This document shows positions 21,310-29,848 of a DNA stretch of 64,000 nucleotides, one piece after another. The notes under the pieces were generated by a model, which was given only the letters and a program-made list of their open reading frames with translations, was not told the DNA's origin and made no database searches. Every line of letters starts with the position of its first letter. Position 1 is the stretch's first letter. Source of the stretch: an uncultured Clostridia bacterium (GTDB lineage Bacteria > Bacillota > Clostridia > TANB77 > CAG-508); the NCBI GenBank assembly GCA_947167965.1, contig CAMVJW010000004.1:62001-126000 (forward strand), in the 5' to 3' direction. The position numbers were made by a program, and so were the translations under genes.

Positions 21310-21330
21310 AAAGGATGGATTTATTTTACT

Positions 21331-21849
21331 ATGGAAAAAAGCATTGTTGATATATTAGAAAAAACAACAAAGAAGTATCCTAAAAAGCTTGCATTTGTTG
21401 ACTCTAATAGACAAGTTAGTTATGAAGAGTTTTTAGATATTTCAAAAAAATTAGGGACATTTATTAATAATAAATATAAACAAACAAATAAATCTATAAT
21501 TATTTTTATAGATAAGACTGTCAATTGTCTAGAAGCAATGATTGGCTCAATTTATTCTGGGAATTTTTATACAATTATAGATGTAAAAACACCTAAAGAA
21601 AGAGCAAATTCAATTGTAGAAAACTTGGATTCAAAAGTGATTATTACAGATAATAAAAATTTAGGAAAACTTCAAAAACTAGAGTTAAATATAGAAAATG
21701 TTTTTATTTATGAAGATATGATTAAAACAGAAATTGACCAAGTTCGGGTTGGATATTATAAATTCAAAAAGAATAGATACAGATATAATGTATATACTTT
21801 ATACATCAGGGTCAACTGGAATTCCAAAAGGTGTAGTATTAAATCATAA
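21331..21849 (+). CDS. dltA: D-alanine--carrier protein ligase DltA, N-terminal fragment (frameshifted)
   Basis: The first about 138 codons encode the N-terminal part of an adenylation enzyme (VDILEKTTKKYPKKLAFVD, SYEEFLDISKKLG). Homology then moves to the +1 frame near 21741-21750 (AGTTCGGGTT), while this frame runs on as junk to a stop at 21849. The two pieces together give about 514 residues, the normal DltA size, so one inserted base explains everything. Ribosome site AAAGGATGG precedes the ATG. It may be a sequencing or assembly error, a recent mutation, or less likely programmed frameshifting; the downstream dlt genes look intact. Confidence 0.85.
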   Translation: MEKSIVDILEKTTKKYPKKLAFVDSNRQVSYEEFLDISKKLGTFINNKYKQTNKSIIIFIDKTVNCLEAMIGSIYSGNFYTIIDVKTPKERANSIVENLDSKVIITDNKNLGKLQKLELNIENVFIYEDMIKTEIDQVRVGYYKFKKNRYRYNVYTLYIRVNWNSKRCSIKS

Positions 21850-22876
21850 AGCTGTTTTATCATATATTGAATGGGTTAAAGATAGCTTCGATATTGATGA
21901 AAACACAATTTGGGGAAGTCAAACACCATTTTATTTTAGTATGTCAATTACAGATGTATTTTCAACAATGCTTACAGGAGCAACTTTCTATATAATACCT
22001 AAAATTAATTTTTCATTCCCAATTAATTTAATTAAGTTTTTAAATGAGAATAAAATTAATACAATTTATTGGGTTCCATCTGCTTTATGTATTGTTGCTA
22101 ATTTAGGAGCGTTAAAAGATGTTAAATTACCATATTTAAAAAACGTCTTATTTGCTGGAGAAGTAATGCCTACTAAACAATTAAATGAGTGGATTAAAGC
22201 TTTGCCAGAAGTTAGATTTGCAAATTTATATGGACCAACAGAAACAACTGATATTTGTTCATATTATGTTGTTGATAGAAAATTAGAAAATACTGAAAGC
22301 ATTCCTATTGGTAAACACTGTGATAATTGTGGGTTAATTTTAATTAATGAAAATGGAAATGAAATAAAATATGTTGAAGGTAAAGAAAGCGAGCCTGGAG
22401 AACTTTTAGTTAGAGGATCATTTTTAGCTTCAGGATATTATAAAAATGTAGAAAAAACATCAAGTACATTTGTTCAAAATCCAGTTAATAGTGCATATCC
22501 AGAGGTAGTTTATAAAACAGGTGATATTGTTAAATTTGATAAAACTGGAAATCTAATTTATATATCTAGAAAAGATTATCAAATAAAACATATGGGATAT
22601 AGAATTGAACTTGGAGAAATTGAAAGAAATATTTATGCAATAGATGGTATTGCACTTTGCTCATGTATATATGATGAGATAAATAAAAATATTGTTTTAT
22701 TTTATCAAGGAAGTATAGATGAGACAAGCTTAGCAAAAAAAGCATCAGAAAGATTGCTACCTTATATGGTTCCAAATAAATATATTTTATTAAAAGCATT
22801 ACCATATAATAGCAATGGAAAAATTGATAAAAAGCTTTTAAAGACAAATTATATGAAAGAAGTAAATAATGTTTAA
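21734..22876 (+). CDS. dltA: D-alanine--carrier protein ligase DltA, C-terminal part (in +1 frame)
   Basis: This carries the rest of the AMP-forming ligase that activates D-alanine and loads it on DltC. Core motifs are YTSGSTGIPKGV (A3), NLYGPTETTD (A5), YKTGDIVKFD (A7), ISRKDYQIKHMGYRIELGEIE (A8) and the C-terminal lysine region SNGKIDKK (A10). No ribosome site fits the TTG at 21734 or the ATG at 21788; translation would have to come from the upstream fragment by frameshifting or from the repaired gene. The motifs are all intact, with no further decay. Confidence 0.87.
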   Translation: MTKFGLDIINSKRIDTDIMYILYTSGSTGIPKGVVLNHKAVLSYIEWVKDSFDIDENTIWGSQTPFYFSMSITDVFSTMLTGATFYIIPKINFSFPINLIKFLNENKINTIYWVPSALCIVANLGALKDVKLPYLKNVLFAGEVMPTKQLNEWIKALPEVRFANLYGPTETTDICSYYVVDRKLENTESIPIGKHCDNCGLILINENGNEIKYVEGKESEPGELLVRGSFLASGYYKNVEKTSSTFVQNPVNSAYPEVVYKTGDIVKFDKTGNLIYISRKDYQIKHMGYRIELGEIERNIYAIDGIALCSCIYDEINKNIVLFYQGSIDETSLAKKASERLLPYMVPNKYILLKALPYNSNGKIDKKLLKTNYMKEVNNV

Positions 22877-22914
22877 ACATAAAATACATTATTAAGGAGG
22901 AAAGAATTATTAAG

Positions 22915-23142
22915 ATGGAAGAGATTTTAAATATTTTACAAGAAATTAAACCAGGAGTTGATTTTTCTGTAGAAGAAAATATAATTGAAGATGAATTACT
23001 AGATTCATTTGATATAGTTACTTTAGTTGCTAAATTAAATGATGAATTTGATATTGAAATCACACCTTCAGATTTAATCCCAGAAAATTTTAGTTCAGCT
23101 AAGAATATATATAATCTAGTCAAAAAACTAGAAGATGAATAA
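22915..23142 (+). CDS. dltC: D-alanyl carrier protein
   Basis: 75 residues, typical of an acyl-carrier-like protein. The phosphopantetheine attachment serine is S31 in LLDSFDIVTL. It would carry the activated D-alanine, or a related acyl group, from DltA to the membrane acyltransferase. AAGGAGG lies 13 nt before the ATG. It is followed 24 nt later by the MBOAT gene, so the order dltA-dltC-MBOAT-SGNH differs from the classic dltABCD. Confidence 0.93.
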   Translation: MEEILNILQEIKPGVDFSVEENIIEDELLDSFDIVTLVAKLNDEFDIEITPSDLIPENFSSAKNIYNLVKKLEDE

Positions 23143-23166
23143 TTAATTATAGAAAGAGGTTACATC

Positions 23167-24756
23167 ATGGTAATTAATTCTGTTCAATTTATTTTATTTG
23201 TATTAGGAATAATTTTGATATATAAATTGATTCCTAATAAATTTAAATGGATTGTTTTATTAATTTCAAGTTATATTTTTTATATTTTAAATAGTGGGAA
23301 ATATACAGTATTTTTATTGTTATCAACTTTAACTATTTATATTACAGCTTTAAAGATTAGTAAAATTGATTCTGATGTTTCTTTAAAAGTAAAAAATATA
23401 GAAAAAAAAGAAGATAAAAAACTTTTAAAAGCTAAAGCAAAACACCAAAAAAAGCTAATACTTGCAATTGGTATAATAATTAATATTTCTATTTTAGTAT
23501 TTATTAAATATTCTGGATTTTTAAATGGAGAATTAAACAAAGTATTAAGTAAAGCTCATTTACAATTACCAATATTTAAGTTTATTTTACCATTAGGTAT
23601 TTCTTATTATACCTTACAAGCAATAAGCTATATTGTTGATGTTTATAGAGGAAAAATAAAAGCAGATAAAAATATTGGAAGATTAGCGCTATTTTTAGCT
23701 TATTTTCCTCAATTAATTCAAGGCCCAATTGGAAGATATGATCTACTTGCAAATAATTTATATGAGTCTCATAAAATAACATATAAATCATTTATAAATG
23801 GATCAGAATTGATGATTTGGGGATATTTCAAAAAAATGGTTATTGCAGATAGAGTAGCTTTATATGTAAATCATGTATTTGAAAACTATACTGAATACTC
23901 ATTTTTAATAATTGTTTTAGCAATTATAGGTTATACCTTACAAATATACGCAGAGTTTTCAGGTGGAATTGATATTGTTACAGGTTTATCTGAAATATTT
24001 GGTATAAATCTTGCTAAAAACTTTGAAAGGCCATTTTTCTCAAAATCTGTTGATGAGTTTTGGAGAAGATGGAATATTACTTTAGGAGCATGGCTTAAAG
24101 ATTACATATTTTACCCAGTATCATTATCAAAATTTTCTATGAAAATAACTGAAGTTTCTAAAAAAATATTTAAAAATTCTTATATTTCAAAGTTAATTCC
24201 TATTTCAGTTTCTCTTCTTTGTGTATGGCTTGGAAATGGATTTTGGCATGGAGCAGGATGGAAATATATAGTTTATGGTTTATACTATTATTCTATAATG
24301 ATGTTAGGAAAACTATTTGCACCACTAAGTGAAAAGCTTATTAAGATATTTAAAATTAAAACTGAGGTATGGAGCTATAAATTATGGCAAATGATAAGAA
24401 CATTTGGATTTGTATGTATTGGTATGTTAATCTTTAGAGCAAATGATTTAAAAGTTGCATTTTCTATGTTTAAATCTATTTTTAAACCTCACAACTTAGA
24501 ACTAATATTTAATGGAAAAGGATTTTTACTAGGTGGATTATCATATGCAGATATTAGAATTATTATCATTTCTGTTATCGTAATGTTTATTATTAGTTTA
24601 AAACAGGAAAAAGGGGTAAAAATTAGAGAGACATTTAATGAGCAAAATATAGTGTTTAGATGGTCAATTCTGATTTTAGCTTTAGTTGCAATTTTAATTT
24701 TTGGTATATATGGCGGAGAATATAATGTTCAAAACTTTATATATGGACAATTTTAA
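23167..24756 (+). CDS. MBOAT family O-acyltransferase (DltB/AlgI-like)
   Basis: 529 residues with about ten to twelve hydrophobic spans. The MBOAT signatures are LPLGISYYTLQAISYIVDVY, FPQLIQGPIGRY, FWRRWNITLGAWLKDYIFYP and NGFWHGAGWKYIVYG with the catalytic histidine. The size and motifs are nearer AlgI/PatA than the about 400-residue DltB. Placed after dltC, it should move the carrier-bound acyl group across the membrane to an envelope polymer. A Lys-rich loop (residues about 75-97) faces one side of the membrane. Confidence 0.88.
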   Translation: MVINSVQFILFVLGIILIYKLIPNKFKWIVLLISSYIFYILNSGKYTVFLLLSTLTIYITALKISKIDSDVSLKVKNIEKKEDKKLLKAKAKHQKKLILAIGIIINISILVFIKYSGFLNGELNKVLSKAHLQLPIFKFILPLGISYYTLQAISYIVDVYRGKIKADKNIGRLALFLAYFPQLIQGPIGRYDLLANNLYESHKITYKSFINGSELMIWGYFKKMVIADRVALYVNHVFENYTEYSFLIIVLAIIGYTLQIYAEFSGGIDIVTGLSEIFGINLAKNFERPFFSKSVDEFWRRWNITLGAWLKDYIFYPVSLSKFSMKITEVSKKIFKNSYISKLIPISVSLLCVWLGNGFWHGAGWKYIVYGLYYYSIMMLGKLFAPLSEKLIKIFKIKTEVWSYKLWQMIRTFGFVCIGMLIFRANDLKVAFSMFKSIFKPHNLELIFNGKGFLLGGLSYADIRIIIISVIVMFIISLKQEKGVKIRETFNEQNIVFRWSILILALVAILIFGIYGGEYNVQNFIYGQF

Positions 24757-24804
24757 TTTAAAATTTAAATTATATTTATAGTTTAGAAAGGGTTATTAAT
24801 TACA

Positions 24805-25848
24805 ATGAAAAACTATATAAAAATAGCTTCTTTTATAACTTTATTAGTAGTAGTCATAATTTTTTTAAACAAGCTTTTTTCACCAATTGGTACTTATGAA
24901 GCAAGTTGGTTTATTCCTGGTGCAATGCAAGATATGTACAAACAACAAAATAATACAATTGATATTTTATATGTTGGAGATTCAAATGTATATGCAGGAA
25001 TTTCTCCACTTGAGATTTATAATAATTTAGGTGTAACAGGCTTATGTGTTTCAACTCCTAGGCAAGATGTAATTGGATCATATTATATAGCAAAAGAAAA
25101 CTTTAAAAATCAAGACTTAAAGGTTGTTTTTATTGAAACTGGGGAGTTTTTCTTAAAATCTGATGAAATTACAGAGCTAGGTAGAAGATCAGAAATAGAT
25201 TTTTTAAAATTTAGTAAAAATAAAATAGATTTTATAAATGATAAAGATTTAAATTTATCATTAAATGACAAAATGACATATTTTATGCCGGTTTTAAAAT
25301 ATCATACTAGATATGATCAATTAACAGAATTTGATATACGTAAACTACATAATAAATCGGAAATGTCTTATAAAGGATATTTATTAGAAAAAAATGTTGT
25401 AAAAGGAAAAAATTATAGAAGAAATAGAAATAATAATCAATTAGAGGATAATCAAGAAATACATTCAACAAATTTAGATATACCTGAATATGTTGATAAA
25501 AAAATTGATGATTTGAAAAAACTATGTGATGAAAACAATGCTCAACTTGTATTTTTATCAATGCCTACTACAGATGAATTAATGGAAGAAAAATATAATA
25601 TTTTAAAAGAATATGCAATAAAGAAAAATGTAAAATATCTTAACTTAAACTTTGAAATAATGACTCCAATAGATTGGGAAAAAGATACTCAAGATGGGGG
25701 AGACCATTTAAATATTTATGGAGCTCAAAAAGTTGCAGAATCAATTTCTAAATTTATTTCAGATAATTTTGAAATTTCAAATAAAAAAGAAGACCCTAAA
25801 TATAGTAGTTGGAATGAGGTTTTAGAAGGATATAATAGCAATAAATAA
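24805..25848 (+). CDS. Membrane-anchored SGNH hydrolase-like protein, DltD role likely
   Basis: 347 residues. One N-terminal membrane span (about 6-24, ASFITLLVVVIIFLNKL) with the rest outside. The nucleophile block is YVGDSNVYAGISP (GDSN) and the C-terminal catalytic pair is DGGDHLN (DxxH), as in SGNH/GDSL esterases. Position after dltA-dltC-MBOAT suggests it takes the DltD part, the extracellular transferase or esterase that finishes D-alanylation. Overall similarity to classic DltD is weak by eye. Confidence 0.8.
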   Translation: MKNYIKIASFITLLVVVIIFLNKLFSPIGTYEASWFIPGAMQDMYKQQNNTIDILYVGDSNVYAGISPLEIYNNLGVTGLCVSTPRQDVIGSYYIAKENFKNQDLKVVFIETGEFFLKSDEITELGRRSEIDFLKFSKNKIDFINDKDLNLSLNDKMTYFMPVLKYHTRYDQLTEFDIRKLHNKSEMSYKGYLLEKNVVKGKNYRRNRNNNQLEDNQEIHSTNLDIPEYVDKKIDDLKKLCDENNAQLVFLSMPTTDELMEEKYNILKEYAIKKNVKYLNLNFEIMTPIDWEKDTQDGGDHLNIYGAQKVAESISKFISDNFEISNKKEDPKYSSWNEVLEGYNSNK

Positions 25849-25856
25849 TGGTAAAC

Positions 25857-25890
25857 GAGACGGTCTTTTTTAATAATAAAGAACCGTCTT
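25857..25890 (+). terminator. Hairpin after the dlt operon
   Basis: AGACGGT (25858-25864) pairs with ACCGTCT (25883-25889), with inner CTTT/AAAG pairing and a bulged A. The T run after the stem is poor, so termination may be incomplete. Confidence 0.5.
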
Positions 25891-25908
25891 AAATTATAGG
25901 AGTAAGAA

Positions 25909-26580
25909 ATGATAAAAAGATTAATATTTGATGTAGATGGAACATTAATAAACATGCAGGATTTTACAAGTTGTGTAGAAAAAACTTTAAAGAAATTAAA
26001 TATATATTCTGAAGAAAATGTAAAGCATTTTTTAGAAGGAATGTTTTCCTATGAGAAGTGTTATAATAATTATAATTTTGATGATTATACAAAACACATA
26101 GGAAGCTATTTAAATATAAAACTACCAGATAATTTTGTTCAAACACATTTTATTTCACTTAAACCATTTGTACCACCCAAAAATCAAAATTTAATTAATA
26201 AATTAGAGAATTTATCAAAAAGATATGAAATGGTATTATTAACAAATTATTTTTCAAGTTTACAACAAGCTAGGTTAAATAATTTTGGTATAGGTAAATT
26301 TTTTAGTTTTTGCTATGGAGAAGATTTAATTAAACCAGCTAAAGAAGCTTTTATTAATGCATGTGGGAAAAATAATCCATCTGAATGTGTTATGATTGGA
26401 GATAATATCGACTTAGACATTAATGCTGCTAAAGAAGCAGGTCTAAAAACTATTTTTGTTAATAGTAAAGGCTTAAATGTAAATCAAAATGTTGGAATAA
26501 CCGTAAATTCAGTAGAAGAGATTTCATTAAATTTGATTTCTAAATTAGAAAATAATAGTTATGGAGGAATGAAAATATGA
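25909..26580 (+). CDS. HAD-superfamily hydrolase
   Basis: 223 residues. HAD motifs: DVDGT with nucleophile D8 and D10, LLTNY (motif II), the lysine in LIKPAKEAF (motif III) and MIGDNIDLDINAAKEAG (motif IV). The alpha-helical cap between motifs I and II suggests a small phosphorylated substrate such as a sugar phosphate or nucleotide. Its TGA overlaps the ATG of the next gene by 4 nt (ATGA), so the two are translationally coupled. Confidence 0.88.
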   Translation: MIKRLIFDVDGTLINMQDFTSCVEKTLKKLNIYSEENVKHFLEGMFSYEKCYNNYNFDDYTKHIGSYLNIKLPDNFVQTHFISLKPFVPPKNQNLINKLENLSKRYEMVLLTNYFSSLQQARLNNFGIGKFFSFCYGEDLIKPAKEAFINACGKNNPSECVMIGDNIDLDINAAKEAGLKTIFVNSKGLNVNQNVGITVNSVEEISLNLISKLENNSYGGMKI

Positions 26581-27332
26581 GAGAATGTTTTAAAGGAAAA
26601 ATAGCACTTATTACAGGTAGTACGTCAGGTTTTGGAAAAGAAACTGCAATTGAGCTTGCGAAAAATGGGGCAATAGTTATTTTACATTATTATAATGATG
26701 ATGAAAGAGCAAAAAATGTATTTGAAGAGATATCTAAAATAGGGGAAGTTGGAGATTTAATAAAAGCAGATATTTGTAAAGAGAAAGATATTAGAAAAAT
26801 TGCAAATACTGTAAGAGATAAATATGGTAAATTAGATTATTTGATTAACAATGCTGCAATTGATTTAGGTGCTGATTTTGAAAGCTTTGATATTTCAGAT
26901 TTTAAGAAAGAAATAGATGCTAATTTAAATCATAGGTTTTATTTGATTCAACAATGTGTTGATTTATTAAAAAAATCAAATAGTCCTAGAGTTATTAATG
27001 TGGCTTCTAGGTATGCAGAAAGACCTTTAAAAGGTGCCGCTCCTCTTAGTATTTCGGAAGCTGGAACAATTATGCTTACAAAAATTGCAGCATTAGAACT
27101 TTCAAAATATAATATCAAAGTTAATACAGTAAGTCCTGCACTTGCAATTACTCCACTTACTGAAGCTATTTTAAATAAAGAAGATTTTGAAGCATATGCA
27201 AAAGTAAACCCAAGTGGAAGAGTATGTAAACCAATAGATGTTGCAAATACAATTTTATTTTTGCTATCTGATGAAGCTGATTACATAACAGGTGAAAACA
27301 TAAATGTAAATGGTGGTATACTATTAATTTAA
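26577..27332 (+). CDS. SDR-fold protein lacking the catalytic Tyr/Lys pair
   Basis: 251 residues, FabG-like length and fold. The cofactor motif TGSTSGFG (13-20), NNAA (91-94), S144 and the C-terminal ADYITGENINVNGG are intact. At the active site the expected YxxxK reads LSISE (157-161): Tyr becomes Leu157 and Lys becomes Glu161. Normal reductase chemistry is therefore doubtful; a binding or regulatory role, or unusual catalysis with Y146, is possible. Coupled to the HAD gene and followed by a broken LysR gene that may once have regulated the pair. Confidence 0.85.
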   Translation: MRECFKGKIALITGSTSGFGKETAIELAKNGAIVILHYYNDDERAKNVFEEISKIGEVGDLIKADICKEKDIRKIANTVRDKYGKLDYLINNAAIDLGADFESFDISDFKKEIDANLNHRFYLIQQCVDLLKKSNSPRVINVASRYAERPLKGAAPLSISEAGTIMLTKIAALELSKYNIKVNTVSPALAITPLTEAILNKEDFEAYAKVNPSGRVCKPIDVANTILFLLSDEADYITGENINVNGGILLI

Positions 27333-27345
27333 GGAGTATTGATAA

Positions 27346-27627
27346 ATGGTAAATTTAGAATTATATAAAATATTTGTAACTGTTGCTAGAGCAAAAAATA
27401 TTACAAAAGCTAGTTAAATTATGCATATTTCTCAACCGGCTATAAGTAAACATATTCAAAATCTAGAAAATGAACTTAATCTTACTCTTTTTAAAAGGAA
27501 TAGATATGGTTTAGAATTAACGGAAATTGGAGAAAAGCTATTTATAGAGATAAATAATGCAGTTGATACTTTAGTTTTAGCAGAAGATAAGATTAAAGGA
27601 ATTAGAAATATTAATATAGTACTTTGA
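27346..27627 (+). pseudogene. LysR-family regulator remnant
   Basis: The ATG at 27346 has a good GGAG site and encodes MVNLELYKIFVTVARAKNIT and then KAS before a TAA at 27415-27417, where homologues have Glu (a G-to-T change). The same frame continues with MHISQPAISKHIQNLE, LTLFKRNRYGLELTEIGE, a LysR winged-helix domain, to a second stop at 27627. The effector-binding domain is absent. A short open stretch up to 27714 (KDLNIDLIVNAEDEEITYSK) is in another frame and unassigned. Confidence 0.85.
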
Positions 27628-27727
27628 AAAAGATTTAAATATTGATTTAATAGTTAATGCTGAAGATGAAGAAATTACATATAGTAAATTGCTTACAAAG
27701 CTCAAAAAAAAATAATAATAATAATAA

Positions 27728-28270
27728 TTAATTCCTATTTTGGGTTTGGATTCCATACATTTTGGTTATAGGATCTTTAAATAATCCTATTTTAGGAGGG
27801 TTAAATGTAAAAATAATAAAGAGCATAAAAATAAAAAATAAGATTAATAATGCTAGCTTGTTATTACATTTAAATTTATTTACTATTAGTATATATGCAA
27901 CGAATTCTCCTAAAATTGTTGAAACAAAAAATAATGAAATATCAATTATTGTTATATTATTTCCAAGTATTCCTGTATAAGTATAAAAAAATATGATTTC
28001 AAATATTATTGATGTTAGAATTCCAATTGTTTTTGAACATAAAAAATTTGGGATTCTATTTTTAAATAGTATAATTCCAAATATTGTGCTTAATAACATC
28101 GGAAAATATAATAATTTTAAATGTTCCCAAGTGCTTTCATTTATTGCAGAAAATATTGCAAATTTTAGATTTGATCCAGATAATTCAAATGTAAAATGTA
28201 GTAGTGTTCCTACAATAAATGTAAATATAGTGCTAAATATTTGAAAATTTCTAACTTTTTTTATTGTCAT
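27728..28270 (-). CDS. DUF6512-like integral membrane protein
   Basis: 180 residues, with about five hydrophobic helices and no signal peptide. The motif SAINESTWEHLKLLYFPML near residues 41-59 and the preceding HFTFELSG fit a family of small membrane proteins found in Clostridia (DUF6512, from memory). Function unknown. AAAGGA precedes the ATG by about 9 nt. It is convergent with the LysR remnant and lies upstream on the other strand of nothing obvious, so it seems monocistronic. Confidence 0.75.
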   Translation of the reverse strand: MTIKKVRNFQIFSTIFTFIVGTLLHFTFELSGSNLKFAIFSAINESTWEHLKLLYFPMLLSTIFGIILFKNRIPNFLCSKTIGILTSIIFEIIFFYTYTGILGNNITIIDISLFFVSTILGEFVAYILIVNKFKCNNKLALLILFFIFMLFIIFTFNPPKIGLFKDPITKMYGIQTQNRN

Positions 28271-28392
28271 TTTGTTTCCTTTCTTAAAATTTAGTAAATA
28301 TTATAATACTATTTATATTTAAAAACATTGTATACTATGTCATAATTTTAAAAATAATTAACTACTATAATCTATATAAAACAACATTTCTT

Positions 28393-28427
28393 AAAATGAA
28401 CTAAGTGAAACTCACCTAGTTCATTTT
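28393..28427 (-). terminator. Hairpin at the end of cotJC
   Basis: 15-bp arms (28393-28407 and 28413-28427), 5-nt loop, one weak pair. The weak pair is A-C on the + strand but G-U on the - strand, which fits a structure used by the - strand transcript. It overlaps the cotJC stop codon at 28416-28418. The T run is short. Confidence 0.55.
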
Positions 28428-29006
28428 ATTCATATAATATTTTTTCTCTGCAAGTCTATCCTGAATTCCTCGAAGAGCCTCTCCGAAACGTTGGAAGTGA
28501 ACTACTTCTCTTTGACGTAAGAATTTAAGTGGGTCTAACACATCAGGATTATCACGGCATAAATCTATTAATTTTTCGTAAGTTGCACGAGCTTTTTGTT
28601 CTGCTGCTAAGTCTTCTTGTAAATTTGCAATTGGATCACCTTTAGCAGCAATATATGATGCTGTAAAAGGAACTCCTGCAGCAGATACAGGATATACATC
28701 AATACCATGATCTGTATAATATGGAGCTAATCCTGCTTTTTCAAGTTCTTCAATTGTAGCATTTTTGGTTAATTGGTGTACAATAGTTCCAACAATTTCT
28801 AGATGGGCTAATTCTTCTGTTCCAATATCATTTAATACCGCTTTTGATATTTGGTCTGGCATTGCAAACCTTTGGGATAAATATCTAAGGGAAGCTGCAA
28901 GCTCACCATCAGGGCCTCCATACTGACTGATTATAACTTTAGCAAGTCTAGGGTCTGTTTGTTTAATATTAACAGGATATTCTAATACTTTATTATAAGT
29001 CCACAT
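28416..29006 (-). CDS. cotJC: Spore coat protein CotJC, manganese-catalase-like
   Basis: 196 residues. Ferritin-like four-helix protein related to Mn catalases, a component of the inner spore coat. The helices carry metal-ligand patterns such as IGTEELAHLEIVGTIVHQL and REVVHFQRFGEAL. It begins directly after the cotJB stop with no gap, so translation is coupled. Catalase activity is plausible for the family but not shown by sequence alone. Confidence 0.95.
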   Translation of the reverse strand: MWTYNKVLEYPVNIKQTDPRLAKVIISQYGGPDGELAASLRYLSQRFAMPDQISKAVLNDIGTEELAHLEIVGTIVHQLTKNATIEELEKAGLAPYYTDHGIDVYPVSAAGVPFTASYIAAKGDPIANLQEDLAAEQKARATYEKLIDLCRDNPDVLDPLKFLRQREVVHFQRFGEALRGIQDRLAEKKYYMNKMN

Positions 29007-29351
29007 TTATCTATTTTCTCCTTCCCATGGCCAAGGTTCTTCAATCCATCTCCATTTATTACATGGATAGGTTATAGTAAGAGGACCATATATTTTTTGA
29101 TATCTATCTTTTAATTCTTTAAGTTCTTTACAGTATTTATTGTGCAAGCAAAGAGCTTTTTCATCTTTTGGATGAGTATCTAAATATAATGCGAGTTCTA
29201 TTACTGCAAATTCAAAACATTTAATATCATTTAACATTTTTTCTCTAGTATCCTTTCTGCAGTCACAAGGAATTTCAGAAGAATTTTGTGCTATAGGCAT
29301 TTCCGCTTCTACAGTATTATTACAAGACCTTTCCTCATTTTCTACTGACAT
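29007..29351 (-). CDS. cotJB: Spore coat protein CotJB
   Basis: 114 residues. The C-terminal two thirds match CotJB: DIKCFEFAVIELALYLDTHP, then YGPLT and WRWIEEPWPWEGENR. The N-terminal 35 residues are Glu/Cys/Asn-rich and not typical. AGAGGGG lies about 7 nt upstream of the ATG, inside the end of cotJA, and the genes overlap by 10 nt. Confidence 0.92.
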   Translation of the reverse strand: MSVENEERSCNNTVEAEMPIAQNSSEIPCDCRKDTREKMLNDIKCFEFAVIELALYLDTHPKDEKALCLHNKYCKELKELKDRYQKIYGPLTITYPCNKWRWIEEPWPWEGENR

Positions 29352-29710
29352 GAATTACACCCCTCTCTAATAGGATTTGTACATTTTAGGTAGTTTATTT
29401 CCTTCATAGAATCCCCTGGGGAATAAGGGCTTACTAATTCTGGGAAAATAGTACCGTTTTTTAAACCATTACATGGTTTAAATGTTTCAGTCATAGTTTG
29501 AATTGGAACATAACTTTGTGCAAGTGAAGGATATTCTGGAAATACATTACTTTCTTCATCATCAAAACCACAACTACAATTTTGATTATATTCTGTTTCA
29601 TTAGAAATATTATTACAGCTTTTTTCAATGACATCTTTATTCATACAACTTGTAGAATTATTTAAATAATTATTATTCATACAGCCATATCTACCATGTC
29701 TAATTCTCAT
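29342..29710 (-). CDS. cotJA: Spore coat associated protein CotJA
   Basis: 122 residues. The C-terminal half carries the CotJA core (SLAQSYVPIQTM, GTIFPELVSPYSPG). The N-terminal half is rich in Cys, Asn and Ser and may cross-link or disperse in the coat. GGAGG lies upstream on the - strand. First gene of cotJABC; in B. subtilis this operon is under sigma-E, but I could not find a convincing sigma-E promoter here. Confidence 0.88.
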   Translation of the reverse strand: MRIRHGRYGCMNNNYLNNSTSCMNKDVIEKSCNNISNETEYNQNCSCGFDDEESNVFPEYPSLAQSYVPIQTMTETFKPCNGLKNGTIFPELVSPYSPGDSMKEINYLKCTNPIREGCNSCQ

Positions 29711-29773
29711 AAAACAATTTACCTCCTTTTTTTGATAATATATAATATTATTTTTTTCACATAAAGTTACTAG

Positions 29774-29817
29774 TTTACAATAAAAACTCTTGTAAATTTA
29801 TAAAAATAATGTATAAT
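29774..29817 (+). promoter_or_regulatory. Promoter with overlapping inverted repeat
   Basis: TTGTAA (29790-29795), 16-bp spacer, TATAAT (29812-29817), before the gene at 29849. TTTACAA (29774-29780) and TTGTAAA (29790-29796) form a 7-bp inverted repeat spaced by 9 bp, so the second arm covers the -35 box. That layout suggests repressor control. Confidence 0.55.
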
Positions 29818-29848
29818 GTTGTAAAATCAATATAAAGAGGGCTAAAAT

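Noticed and set aside
22566..23123. 185-codon - strand open frame over dltA and dltC
   Set aside because: Shadow of real genes; both + strand products have intact family motifs.
27762..28244. Two + strand open frames of 72 and 83 codons
   Set aside because: They lie opposite the DUF6512 membrane protein gene, whose hydrophobic helices and conserved motif make the - strand the coding one.
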